Assembly: GCF_004959775.1 (NCBI RefSeq)
Contig: NZ_SJZG01000010.1
Location: 1 to 38,603, forward strand
From: Agromyces sp. H66
Lineage (GTDB): Bacteria; Actinomycetota; Actinomycetes; Actinomycetales; Microbacteriaceae
Direction: 5' to 3'
Length of the DNA: 38,603 nt
Part shown: in pieces, positions 15,099 to 23,803 of the stretch
Layout: each line of letters starts with the position of its first letter
How positions within the stretch are numbered: position 1 is the first letter of the stretch
Translations under genes and position numbers: made by a program
The notes under the pieces: model-generated
Told to the model about the DNA's origin: nothing
Database searches by the model: none
The model's input: only the letters and a program-made list of their open reading frames with translations

Positions 15099-15185
15099 CC
15101 CCGACGTGAATTCCGCGATCGCGGAGTTCCACCAGCACGCTCGCCGAGTTATGGTGGGCGTGCGTTCCCACAACAAGGAGAAATG

Positions 15186-15440
15186 ATGAAGGCAATGGAG
15201 CCTCGTCTCACGCGCGCCGTCGTCGAGTGGACGGGATGGGGCACGACGCCCCTCCCGGCACGAGACGACGCACGCGTCATCGCGCGATTCGGCAGCGAAG
15301 CCGGACCCGCGCTGGCCAAGGCCGCCCGGCGGCTCGAGGCCGACTTCAGCGCCGACTCGGCGCAGTTCCGGGCGAAGCATCCCGAGATCGGGGTCGACGC
15401 GGTCGACGCGCTCGCCTGGAGCTCTGCCTACGGTCGCTGA
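15186..15440 (+). CDS. Hypothetical 84-residue protein
   Basis: A soluble 84-residue protein with no recognisable family. It has an early aromatic stretch RAVVEWTGWGTTPLP, a possible helix VIARFGSEAGPALAKAARRLEADF, and a C-terminal DAVDALAWSSAYGR. AAGGAG at 15175-15180 favours ATG 15186 (spacing five) over 15183 (spacing two). A TATGGT hexamer at 15150-15155 can act as its -10. It stands alone after gcdH and faces the small membrane protein at 15525, with a hairpin between. The clear ribosome binding site is the main evidence that it is real. Confidence 0.75.
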   Translation: MKAMEPRLTRAVVEWTGWGTTPLPARDDARVIARFGSEAGPALAKAARRLEADFSADSAQFRAKHPEIGVDAVDALAWSSAYGR

Positions 15441-15464
15441 CCTGACGCGCCGCGCATGACGCGA

Positions 15465-15491
15465 GCCGGCTGTCCGAACGGGACGGCCGGC
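15465..15491. terminator. Bidirectional terminator
   Basis: GCCGGCTGTCC (15465-15475) pairs with GGGACGGCCGGC (15480-15491) with one G-U wobble and a four-base loop region, between the converging genes ending at 15440 and 15525. Confidence 0.7.
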
Positions 15492-15524
15492 CCGCGGTCT
15501 GGTTCCGGTTCGGTCGGCTCCGGG

Positions 15525-15851
15525 TCAGTTGACACCGGGGATGACGAGCCAGCGGTTCACGAGGATGAACCAGATGACGAGCAGTACGAGCGCGCCGATC
15601 GCGAGCCCGCGTCCGCGGCGTCCGCCCATGACGAGCGCGACCACGAGCACGATCATCAGCACGATGCCGAGCACGATCGAGCCGAACGGGATGCCCGGCA
15701 GGAAGAGCGACAGCAGGAACAGTGCGGCGACGATGACCTCGATGATGCCGATGATCGACCGGCCGCGTCCGCGGAGGCGAAGCACGCCGTCGACGAGCGC
15801 GAGCGCGCCGCCGGCGAGGGCGATGATGAGGAGCCAGGACAATGCGATCAT
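15525..15851 (-). CDS. Small four-span membrane protein
   Basis: A 108-residue, very hydrophobic protein of unknown function. Four helices can be traced: LSWLLIIALAGGALALVDGV, GIIEVIVAALFLLSLFL, FGSIVLGIVLMIVLVVALVM and LAIGALVLLVIWFILVN, joined by arginine-glycine loops (RLRGRGRS, GGRRGRG). The ATG at 15851 follows GAAGGA at good spacing; the frame is open far upstream but only antisense to the two-component genes. It is about 150 bases downstream of the response regulator and may have its own promoter in that gap. No transport motif is visible. Confidence 0.82.
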   Translation of the reverse strand: MIALSWLLIIALAGGALALVDGVLRLRGRGRSIIGIIEVIVAALFLLSLFLPGIPFGSIVLGIVLMIVLVVALVMGGRRGRGLAIGALVLLVIWFILVNRWLVIPGVN

Positions 15852-16000
15852 GGTGTTCCTTCGGGTTGGCGTTGGGGGCACCGAGACGCGGGAGGGGACT
15901 CCCGCGTCGCCGCCAGAGTAACGGCGCCGAGCAATCGGGGGCGAGGGGTTGCGCAACGCGGTTCCCGACGGTATTCCGCGCGGGGAATGTACCGGGGCCG

Positions 16001-16651
16001 TCAGAGCCAGCCGTTGTCGCGGGCGATGGCGAGCGCCTCCTGCCGGTTTCGGGCGGCCGTCTTGCCGATCGCCGAGGAGAGGTGATTGCGCACCGTGCTG
16101 GGCGAGAGGTGGAGAAGCTCGGCGATATCGGCGATCGGCGCCCCGTCGACGGATGCCGCGAGCACCTGCCGCTCCCGATCGGTGAACGGGTCGGGGGCGA
16201 GCCCGAGCGCCCTGCCCGCGAGCGATGGATCGATCACGACCTCGCCCGCGCGGACGCGGCGGATCGCGGCGGCCAACTGCGCCACCGGATCGTCCTTCAC
16301 CAGGAAGCCCCGAGCGCCGGCCTGCAGCGCGCGCTGCAGGTAGCCCGGGCGCCCGAAGGTCGTGACGACCACGACGGCGCAGGCCGGCACCGCCGCCCGC
16401 AGCTCGGGGATGACATCGAGTCCGCTCCGCCCGGGCAGCTCGATGTCGAGGAGGGCGACGTCGGGTCGGCTGCGTCGGGCGGCGGGCACGATCTCGTCGC
16501 CGCGGGCGACCTCGGCGACGACGGTGAGGTCGTGCTCGAGCTCGAGCAGGCTCGCCAGCGCCGTGCGCATCATGCCCTGATCCTCGGCGATGAGGATCGT
16601 CGTGGGCGCCGTCGCACGCCCGGTCGGCGGTTCGGTCGTCGACTCGGTCAT
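16001..16651 (-). CDS. LuxR/NarL-type response regulator (DesR-like)
   Basis: A 216-residue DNA-binding response regulator. The receiver domain shows the acidic pocket ILIAEDQGMMRTAL, the phospho-acceptor D69 in RPDVALLDIELPG, the conserved threonine in VVVVTTFGRPGY and the lysine in GFLVKDDP. The LuxR helix-turn-helix is at the C-terminus (FTDRERQVLAASVDG, IADIAELLHLSPSTVRNHLS). Its ATG overlaps the stop of the kinase gene (ATGA), so the two are translationally coupled. Such pairs often sense the membrane or antibiotics and control neighbouring membrane genes; the target here is unknown. Confidence 0.95.
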   Translation of the reverse strand: MTESTTEPPTGRATAPTTILIAEDQGMMRTALASLLELEHDLTVVAEVARGDEIVPAARRSRPDVALLDIELPGRSGLDVIPELRAAVPACAVVVVTTFGRPGYLQRALQAGARGFLVKDDPVAQLAAAIRRVRAGEVVIDPSLAGRALGLAPDPFTDRERQVLAASVDGAPIADIAELLHLSPSTVRNHLSSAIGKTAARNRQEALAIARDNGWL

Positions 16652-17778
16652 CGGTCGCGCCCTTCGCTCGACTGATCCGGGACGGTGGCGGCGAGTCGGA
16701 AGCCCTCGTCGGTCGACCTCGCCGAGATCTCGCCGCCGAGGCTCTGCAGCCGTTCCCTGAGGCCCGCGAGTCCGTCGCCCTCGGGTGCGGCCGCTCCGCG
16801 GCCGTCATCGGTGATCTCGATGCGGGCGATGCCGCGTGCGGCCGTGACAATGATGCGGCACCGTCGCGCTCCGGAGTGGCGCAGCACGTTCGTCGTTCCC
16901 TCTCGAACGACCCAGCCGAGCAACGCGTCGGCCTGCGCGCCGAGCGCATCCTCGGGCACCGCGACCTCCAACTCGATGTCGGCGGCGGCCAGTGCCGCGC
17001 GGGCGGCCGAGAGCGCATCCGCGAGCCGCATCGACCGGTAGCCGGTGACCGCGTCCCGCACGTCGGCGAGGGCGCGTCGGCCGATCGCCTCGATGTCCGC
17101 GGCGTGCGCCACGGCGGCGACGGGATCCGAGTCGACGAGCCGACGGACCGCCTCCGACTTGACGACGACGACCGAGAGCGTGTGCCCGAGCAGGTCGTGC
17201 AGGTCGCGGGAGAACCGCAGCCGCTCCTCGGCCACGGCGGCGTCGGCGAGCTGCTCGCGCGTGCGGCGCAGCTGGCCGACGACGTCCACGAGGTACCGCA
17301 CGAGGAACGTGCCGACGCCGGCGAAGTACGTCGAGAAGCCGAGGAACAGGGCGGCATCGAGGGAGTTCCGCTCCAAGCCCGTGGCGATCGCTCCCGAGAT
17401 GGCCGCCGCGCCCACCATGCCGAGGGCCCAGTGCCGACGGATCGCCACGGCCGCCGCGATCGCGATGAGCGGGTAGACGAACTCCTCATCGGCGTGCCAG
17501 TTGCCGACGTACGCCGCCGCCAGCGCGAGGAACCCGGCGAATGCGAGCTCCGATCGCCAGCGCGGTCGGCCCGCCCTCGCGTACGGCAGCCACGCCGTCA
17601 CGGCGAACCACGAGCCGAGCGCGGCGAGCGCGATCAGGCGCGGCGGATCCGCGGTCGCAACGGCGTCGATCACGGGTCCGACGAGGAGCAGGGGTGCCCA
17701 GGCGAGTGCGAACCACGGACTCGGCCGGCGGACGAGCCACGCCAGCACCGGAATGCGGTCGAGGCGCTCGGTGACCAT
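16648..17778 (-). CDS. Sensor histidine kinase (DesK type)
   Basis: A 376-residue membrane kinase. Four or five hydrophobic segments occupy residues 22-165 (for example FALAWAPLLLVGPVIDAV and FLGFSTYFAGVGTFLVRYL), followed by a short coiled segment and the HisKA_3 box RFSRDLHDLLGHTLSVVVVK with the phospho-histidine H194. The ATP-binding domain follows with VVREGTTNVLRHSGA (N box), EITDDGRGAAAPEGDGLAGLRERL (G boxes) and the final strand. The ATG at 17778 starts 13 bases after the DUF6069-like gene. It is the partner of the response regulator it overlaps. Confidence 0.95.
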   Translation of the reverse strand: MVTERLDRIPVLAWLVRRPSPWFALAWAPLLLVGPVIDAVATADPPRLIALAALGSWFAVTAWLPYARAGRPRWRSELAFAGFLALAAAYVGNWHADEEFVYPLIAIAAAVAIRRHWALGMVGAAAISGAIATGLERNSLDAALFLGFSTYFAGVGTFLVRYLVDVVGQLRRTREQLADAAVAEERLRFSRDLHDLLGHTLSVVVVKSEAVRRLVDSDPVAAVAHAADIEAIGRRALADVRDAVTGYRSMRLADALSAARAALAAADIELEVAVPEDALGAQADALLGWVVREGTTNVLRHSGARRCRIIVTAARGIARIEITDDGRGAAAPEGDGLAGLRERLQSLGGEISARSTDEGFRLAATVPDQSSEGRDR

Positions 17779-17791
17779 CTTCGAACCCCGC

Positions 17792-18247
17792 TCACTTCCC
17801 AGGGCGGTCGATCCTCGCCCGCGTGAGGCCGACGATCAGGATCGCACCGACCACGACGTGCATCACGGCCAGGCTCGCCAGCGTTCCGCCCTCGGCGCCC
17901 ATCGAGAGCGGCCCGGTCAGCGACAGGACGAGCACGACCCAGCCTACGACGAGCCACACGCGTCGCCCATGCCGGAAGCGTTCGAGCAGTGCGAGCAGCG
18001 CCCAGGCGGCGGCGCCGGCCACGACCGCCGCGACGACGACCGCGATCGGCGTGATCGTCTGCGCGGAAGCCGCGGAGCCGACCGTGAGGCCGAGTCCGAG
18101 CAACGGTACGCTCACGGTCCAGACCGCGAGCCCGGCCGCGGCCGCGACGACGAGCGTGAGGGAGCGGATGAGCAGGCGGCGGCGCGCCGCCGACGGGGAT
18201 GCCGCGGCATCCGGTGCATTCATGCTGGGGTCTGCGGTGATGTCCAT
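17792..18247 (-). CDS. DUF6069-like four-span membrane protein
   Basis: A 151-residue membrane protein that resembles DUF6069 proteins. After an alanine-rich N-terminus there are four helices: LTLVVAAAAGLAVWTVSVPL, TPIAVVVAAVVAGAAAWALL, LVVGWVVLVLSLTGPLSM and LAVMHVVVGAILIVGLTRAR. The family has no known function. The start at 18247 is leaderless: TAGCGT ends seven bases upstream; an internal ATG (MNAPDAAA) lacks a ribosome binding site. It is the first gene of an operon with the kinase and response regulator, so it could be the membrane input or output of that system (inference). Confidence 0.8.
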   Translation of the reverse strand: MDITADPSMNAPDAAASPSAARRRLLIRSLTLVVAAAAGLAVWTVSVPLLGLGLTVGSAASAQTITPIAVVVAAVVAGAAAWALLALLERFRHGRRVWLVVGWVVLVLSLTGPLSMGAEGGTLASLAVMHVVVGAILIVGLTRARIDRPGK

Positions 18248-18254
18248 GCCATCG

Positions 18255-18260
18255 ACGCTA
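18255..18260 (-). promoter_or_regulatory. -10 hexamer, leaderless promoter of the DUF6069-kinase-regulator operon
   Basis: On the minus strand TAGCGT ends seven bases before the ATG at 18247. Confidence 0.55.
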
Positions 18261-18417
18261 CGGAGCGGCCCGGCGCCGCCCCAGAGGGCGATGTCCCGTC
18301 ATCCGCAGGACGAATGTCACAGGCGGGCGAACTGCAACGGGCTCGCGGCGCTGCCTCGACCGAACCCTGCGACCGCTCGCCCCGGCGGCGCACCCGGGCT
18401 CCCCACAGGGCAGGGCG

Positions 18418-18423
18418 TAGCGT
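18418..18423 (+). promoter_or_regulatory. -10 hexamer, leaderless promoter of the Pr6Pr-like gene
   Basis: TAGCGT ends six bases before the ATG at 18430. The same hexamer drives the divergent operon at 18247. Confidence 0.55.
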
Positions 18424-18429
18424 TGAGGC

Positions 18430-19179
18430 ATGCCTGCTCGAACCACGGGAGACGTGTCCTGGGCTCGGCAGGCGAGACGGGCGCTCGGGATCTTCCGACT
18501 GACCATCGCGGCGCTCGAGATCGTGGCGATCGTCGGCAACTACCAGTACGTGCTCGGATTCCGGTCCTTCGCGACCGTGAACTTCTTCAGCTACTTCACC
18601 GTGCAATCGGCGTTCGCGGCCGTCGCGACCCTGCTGCTCGCCGGCGCGTTCGCGCTCCTGGCGCCGAGCGATCCCCCCTGGCTCGGTATCCTGCGCACGA
18701 GCGTGACGGTCTACGTGCTCGTGTCGGGCATCGTGTTCGGCCTGATCGTGGCTCAGGCATCGACTCGCGACTACCGCGTCGACGTCCCCTGGTCGGACAC
18801 CCTCCTGCACTTCGTGGTGCCCGCGCTCGCGGTGCTCGCGTGGACGAGCGACGGCGTCATGGGCCTGAATCCGCGCGTGCCCTGGTCGACCGTCGGCTGG
18901 GTGCTCGTCTACCCGTCGATCTGGCTGGCCTACACGCTCGTGCGCGGCGCCGACGTCGGATGGTATCCGTACTTCTTCCTGGACGTGGCGCAGGTCGGCG
19001 GTCCCGTCGGGGTCGCCCTGTACTGCGCGCTCGTGCTCGTGATCTTCCTCGTGCTGACCGCGGCCCTCGTCACGATCAACCGGTGGCTGTGGCGAAGGGC
19101 GCGAGCCCGGGCAGCACGGCTTCCCGGAACACCCCGTCGTTCACCTGTTCCAGTCGCCGAGCCTGCTCGGCGGCGATGA
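18430..19179 (+). CDS. Pr6Pr-like six-span membrane protein
   Basis: A 249-residue membrane protein of the Pr6Pr type (actinobacterial, unknown function). Six helices are visible, starting with FRLTIAALEIVAIVGNYQYV, the family motif NFFSYFTVQSAF near residue 55, VLVSGIVFGLIVAQAS, the histidine helix SDTLLHFVVPALAVLAW, then YPSIWLAYTLVRG with WYPYFFLDV, and a last helix YCALVLVIFLVLTAALVTIN. The final 35 residues (RRARARAARLPGTPRRS) are basic and lie entirely antisense to the 3' end of the amine oxidase gene, so they may be a recent read-through extension. The leaderless start is supported by TAGCGT. Confidence 0.85.
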   Translation: MPARTTGDVSWARQARRALGIFRLTIAALEIVAIVGNYQYVLGFRSFATVNFFSYFTVQSAFAAVATLLLAGAFALLAPSDPPWLGILRTSVTVYVLVSGIVFGLIVAQASTRDYRVDVPWSDTLLHFVVPALAVLAWTSDGVMGLNPRVPWSTVGWVLVYPSIWLAYTLVRGADVGWYPYFFLDVAQVGGPVGVALYCALVLVIFLVLTAALVTINRWLWRRARARAARLPGTPRRSPVPVAEPARRR

Positions 19180-20560
19180 GGCCGATGAGCACGGGCTCAT
19201 CGGTGCCCGCGGCGACGCCCGCATCGATCCACAGGCCCACCGGCCGAACCGCGCCGACGGTGCTGAGGAAGACCGCGGGTTCGGCCGGCTCGTCGCCGGG
19301 CTGCGGCGTGACCGGTACGGGTGCCCGCCAGAACGGCTCCTCGAATCGCATCCGCACGGTGTCGACGACCCCCATGCCGAGGGTCGAGATGGCCCGCTGG
19401 TGCATGAGCGGCAGCGCGGGTTCGAACGCGATCGTGTCGGTCTGCAGCACGCCGAGCGGCACGGTCACGATCACCCGGTCGGCGCTGAGGGACTCGCCCG
19501 AGTCGAATCGCAGGCTCACGCGCTCGTCGTCGTAGGCGATGCGCACGACCGCGCTCGACAGCACCACCTGGAGCGGCTCCGCGAGCGAGGTCAGCCAGTC
19601 CGAGAGCGACCCGGTGACGAAGGCTCCGGATGCCTCGGACCGCTCGACCTCGAATCGTTGCGCCGAGACGGCAGTCGGTGTCGCGCCCGTGGCGGGCTCG
19701 ACGCCGCTCGCGAGCGCGTGGCGGAGCCAGTCGGCCGGCGTGGTGCCGTCGGCGGCCGGCTCGTCGGGCAGCGGAAGCACGCCCGACGTCGCGAGCGCCG
19801 TGGCGAGCGACACGTCCTCGGAGCGGTCCTTCGCCCACGCCTGCGCGGCGGCGATCGCCTGCCAGCCCGCATCCGACGGCTCGACGGCGGTGCCGTCAGG
19901 TGTGCGCACCAGCGTGGCGGGTGATGCCGGACGCACCTCGACGCCGGCCTCGGCGAGCGCGAACTCGAGGGACGCGTCGTCGCCGATGAACATCGCACCG
20001 AACTCGGCCGTTCCGTCGCCGGCCGGGTCGTCGACGGTGTCGACGCGGCCGCCGATGCGCTCCCGTGCCTCCAGGACGATGACCTCGTAACCGGCGTCCA
20101 GGAGTTCGCGCGCCGCCGTGAGCCCGGCGACGCCCGCGCCGATGACGGCGACCCGTTCGCCCGGGCTGCCCGGGCGCATGACGTGGACGGCCGCGCGCAG
20201 GCCGGAGTCGCGTGCGCCCTGCAGCGTGCCCGGGGCATCCCTCGAGCAGGCCTCGCCGGCGAACACCAGCCGCTCGCTCACCGGCTCGCCGAGCGCCTCG
20301 CGAAGCTCGGGGGTGGCGCCCACGGCGTCGAAGCTGAACGCACCGCGCGCGAAGGGGTCGTCGGCCCACCTCGAGCGCTGCATCGAGATCGGCTCGGGCA
20401 CGCCGGGGATCGGCGTCGGCGTGGCGGTGCGCGTCGGCGTCGACGTGGGAGTCGGCGGCGGCCACGTGCAGCTCGACAGGGCGATGGCGGCGATCCCCGA
20501 CAGCGACGCGGCGAGGAAGGTTCGCCGGGCCATGCCGCCGGACGCCGCCCGAGAGTCCAT
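19076..20560 (-). CDS. Circularly permuted flavin amine oxidase, Tat lipoprotein
   Basis: A 494-residue FAD-dependent amine oxidase-like protein exported by the Tat route: R12-R13 in ARRTFLAASL, then a lipobox ending at C31 (ALSSC), then a Pro/Thr-rich linker (PPPTPTSTPTRTATPTP). Residues about 62-125 (SRWADDPFARGAFSFDA, RLVFAGEACSRDAPGTLQGA) are the segment that normally ends these enzymes, including the FAGEA flavin-binding motif. The usual N-terminal dinucleotide fold comes only after it: VAVIGAGVAGLTAARELL at 137-154 and ARERIGGRVDT. The protein then ends where the normal segment would begin. All parts of the fold are present, so it may be active. The ATG at 20560 follows TAGCCT by six bases (leaderless). 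The 3' end overlaps the Pr6Pr-like gene by 104 bases. Confidence 0.85.
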   Translation of the reverse strand: MDSRAASGGMARRTFLAASLSGIAAIALSSCTWPPPTPTSTPTRTATPTPIPGVPEPISMQRSRWADDPFARGAFSFDAVGATPELREALGEPVSERLVFAGEACSRDAPGTLQGARDSGLRAAVHVMRPGSPGERVAVIGAGVAGLTAARELLDAGYEVIVLEARERIGGRVDTVDDPAGDGTAEFGAMFIGDDASLEFALAEAGVEVRPASPATLVRTPDGTAVEPSDAGWQAIAAAQAWAKDRSEDVSLATALATSGVLPLPDEPAADGTTPADWLRHALASGVEPATGATPTAVSAQRFEVERSEASGAFVTGSLSDWLTSLAEPLQVVLSSAVVRIAYDDERVSLRFDSGESLSADRVIVTVPLGVLQTDTIAFEPALPLMHQRAISTLGMGVVDTVRMRFEEPFWRAPVPVTPQPGDEPAEPAVFLSTVGAVRPVGLWIDAGVAAGTDEPVLIGLIAAEQARRLEQVNDGVFREAVLPGLAPFATATG

Positions 20561-20566
20561 GGACTC

Positions 20567-20572
20567 AGGCTA
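20567..20572 (-). promoter_or_regulatory. -10 hexamer, leaderless promoter of the amine oxidase
   Basis: On the minus strand TAGCCT ends six bases before the ATG at 20560. It lies in the 35-base gap behind the aminotransferase stop. Confidence 0.5.
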
Positions 20573-20595
20573 TCCGACCCTGCAAAAGAAGGGCC

Positions 20596-22032
20596 TCAGC
20601 CGACGTACCCGTCGGCCACCGTGATCGCCTCGTCGATGATGTCGAGGCCGCGCATCAGCTCGTCCTCGGTGATGACGAGCGGCGGCGCGACGTGCATGCG
20701 GTTGAAGTGCGTGAACGGCCAGAGCCCCGCCTGCTTGCACGCGGCCGCCACGGCGCCCATCGGGGCGGCATCCGCCCCCGACGCGTTGAACGGCACGAGG
20801 GGTTCGCGGGTCTCGGTGTCCTTCACGAACTCGATGGCCCAGAACAGGCCGAGGCCGCGCACCTCGCCGACCGACGGATGCCGCTCCGCGATCTCGCGCA
20901 GGCGCGGCTCGACGACGCGCGACCCGAGGTCGCGCACGTGCTCGAGGATGCCGTCGCGTTCGAACACCTCGAAGGTCGCGACGCCTGCGGCGCAGGCGAG
21001 CGGATGCCCCGAATACGTGAGCCCGCCCGCGAACGCCACCGTGTCGAAGTGCGACGCGATGCGCTGCGAGATGACCACGCCGCCGAGCGGCACGTAACCC
21101 GAGTTCACGCCCTTGGCGAAGGTGATCAGGTCGGGCACCACGCCGAAGTGGTTCACCGCGAACCACTCGCCGACCCGGCCGAAGCCGACCATGACCTCGT
21201 CGGCGATGTAGACGATGCCGTGCCGGTCGCAGATCTCGCGCACGCCCTGCAGGTAGCCGGGCGGGGGCACGAGCACGCCGTTGGTGCCGACGACGGTCTC
21301 GATGATGATCGCGGCGACCGTGCCGGCGCCCTCGAGCGTGATGACCTGCTCGAGGTGCGCGAGGGCGCGCTCTGCCTCCTCCGCCTCGCTCGACGCGTGG
21401 AACGACGACCGGTACGGGTACGGCCCGAGGAAGTGCACGACGCTGCCGTCGCTCGGCTCGTTCGCCCAGCGGCGCGGGTCGCCCGTGAGCGAGATCGCCG
21501 TGGCCGTGCCGCCGTGGTAGCTGCGGTACATCGACAGCACCTTGCGTCGCCCGGTGACGGCGCGCGCCATGCGCACCGCGTGCTCGTTGGCGTCGGCGCC
21601 GCCGTTGGTGAAGAACACCCGGTCGAGGTCGCCGGGAGCGACCTCGGCGATGCGACGCGCGAGCTCGCCGCGCACGTCGTTCGCCATCGACGGCTGGATG
21701 GTCGCGAGGCGCCCCGCCTGCTGCTGGATCGCGGCGACGAGGTCGGGGTGCTGGTGGCCGAGGTTGAGGTTCACGAGTTGGCTCGAGAAGTCGAGGTACG
21801 CGTTGCCCTGGTAGTCCCAGAAGGTCGAGCCCTCGCCGCCGGCCACGGGCAGCGGGTCGATGAGGGCCTGCGCGCTCCACGAGTGGAACACGTGGCCGCG
21901 GTCGTCGGCGCGCACCTGCGCGTCGGCCGCGGGGTCGGGCAGCGGATGCCGCGTGCCGTGCCGGTCGACGTACGTCGCCGCCGTGGCATCCGTCGTCGCC
22001 GTCGTCGTTGTGTCGGTGAGCGTGTCGGTCAT
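20596..22032 (-). CDS. Class III aminotransferase (omega-amino acid type)
   Basis: A 478-residue class III aminotransferase using pyridoxal phosphate. Seen in order are STFWDYQGNAYLDFSSQLVN, LGHQHPDLVAAI, FFTNGGADANEHAVRMAR (phosphate loop), YRSYHGGT (aromatic stacking on the cofactor), IIIETVVGTNG, IADEVMVGFGRVGEW and the Schiff-base lysine K307 in ITFAKGVNSGYVPLGG. Members act on beta-alanine, taurine, putrescine or GABA. The neighbour is mmsA, whose product handles malonate and methylmalonate semialdehyde, so beta-alanine (or 3-aminoisobutyrate) with pyruvate is the best guess. The ATG at 22032 follows GGAGATCTCCAG. Four TCCTGAATTCTG elements lie in its promoter region. Confidence 0.92.
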   Translation of the reverse strand: MTDTLTDTTTTATTDATAATYVDRHGTRHPLPDPAADAQVRADDRGHVFHSWSAQALIDPLPVAGGEGSTFWDYQGNAYLDFSSQLVNLNLGHQHPDLVAAIQQQAGRLATIQPSMANDVRGELARRIAEVAPGDLDRVFFTNGGADANEHAVRMARAVTGRRKVLSMYRSYHGGTATAISLTGDPRRWANEPSDGSVVHFLGPYPYRSSFHASSEAEEAERALAHLEQVITLEGAGTVAAIIIETVVGTNGVLVPPPGYLQGVREICDRHGIVYIADEVMVGFGRVGEWFAVNHFGVVPDLITFAKGVNSGYVPLGGVVISQRIASHFDTVAFAGGLTYSGHPLACAAGVATFEVFERDGILEHVRDLGSRVVEPRLREIAERHPSVGEVRGLGLFWAIEFVKDTETREPLVPFNASGADAAPMGAVAAACKQAGLWPFTHFNRMHVAPPLVITEDELMRGLDIIDEAITVADGYVG

Positions 22033-22055
22033 CTGGAGATCTCCATCTCAGTGCT

Positions 22056-22212
22056 CAGAATTCAGGAAGGGCTGCTCGGAACCGCAGGTATCGGTGTTCA
22101 GAATTCAGGAAATGAGCGAGCAGCGGATGCCGCGGTGTGCCAGAACTTGGTCGTGACCGGCGGCATCCGCCCCACGCTCCTGAATTCTGGACAGAGCCGT
22201 TCCTGAATTCTG
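22056..22212. promoter_or_regulatory. Four-copy operator-like array (TCCTGAATTCTG)
   Basis: Copies of TCCTGAATTCTG are at 22178-22189 and 22201-22212 on the plus strand, and its complement CAGAATTCAGGA is at 22056-22067 and 22099-22110. The plus-strand pair is identical over TCCTGAATTCTGGACAG. The centre TGAATTC is near-palindromic, but the flanks give each site a direction, so two pairs face each other. The array fills the gap between mmsA and the aminotransferase gene and is probably an operator set for the latter; the PucR protein encoded beyond mmsA is a candidate ligand (inference). Confidence 0.6.
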
Positions 22213-22227
22213 GACAGGCGGCAGGGG

Positions 22228-23712
<1,485 letters not shown>

Positions 23713-23803
23713 GAAGTGTTCCTTCCGGAGGAGTCGGACAGATTGCCCGGACCGTCGTCTAGACTGATGCTCCCAGCATTGCAGAGGCAGAGAGGCCCGC
23801 CAG

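Noticed and set aside
19076..20560. Amine oxidase as two fused or misassembled genes
   Set aside because: There is one frame without stop or abrupt change in codon use, only one copy of each motif, and a coherent signal peptide; permutation explains it better.
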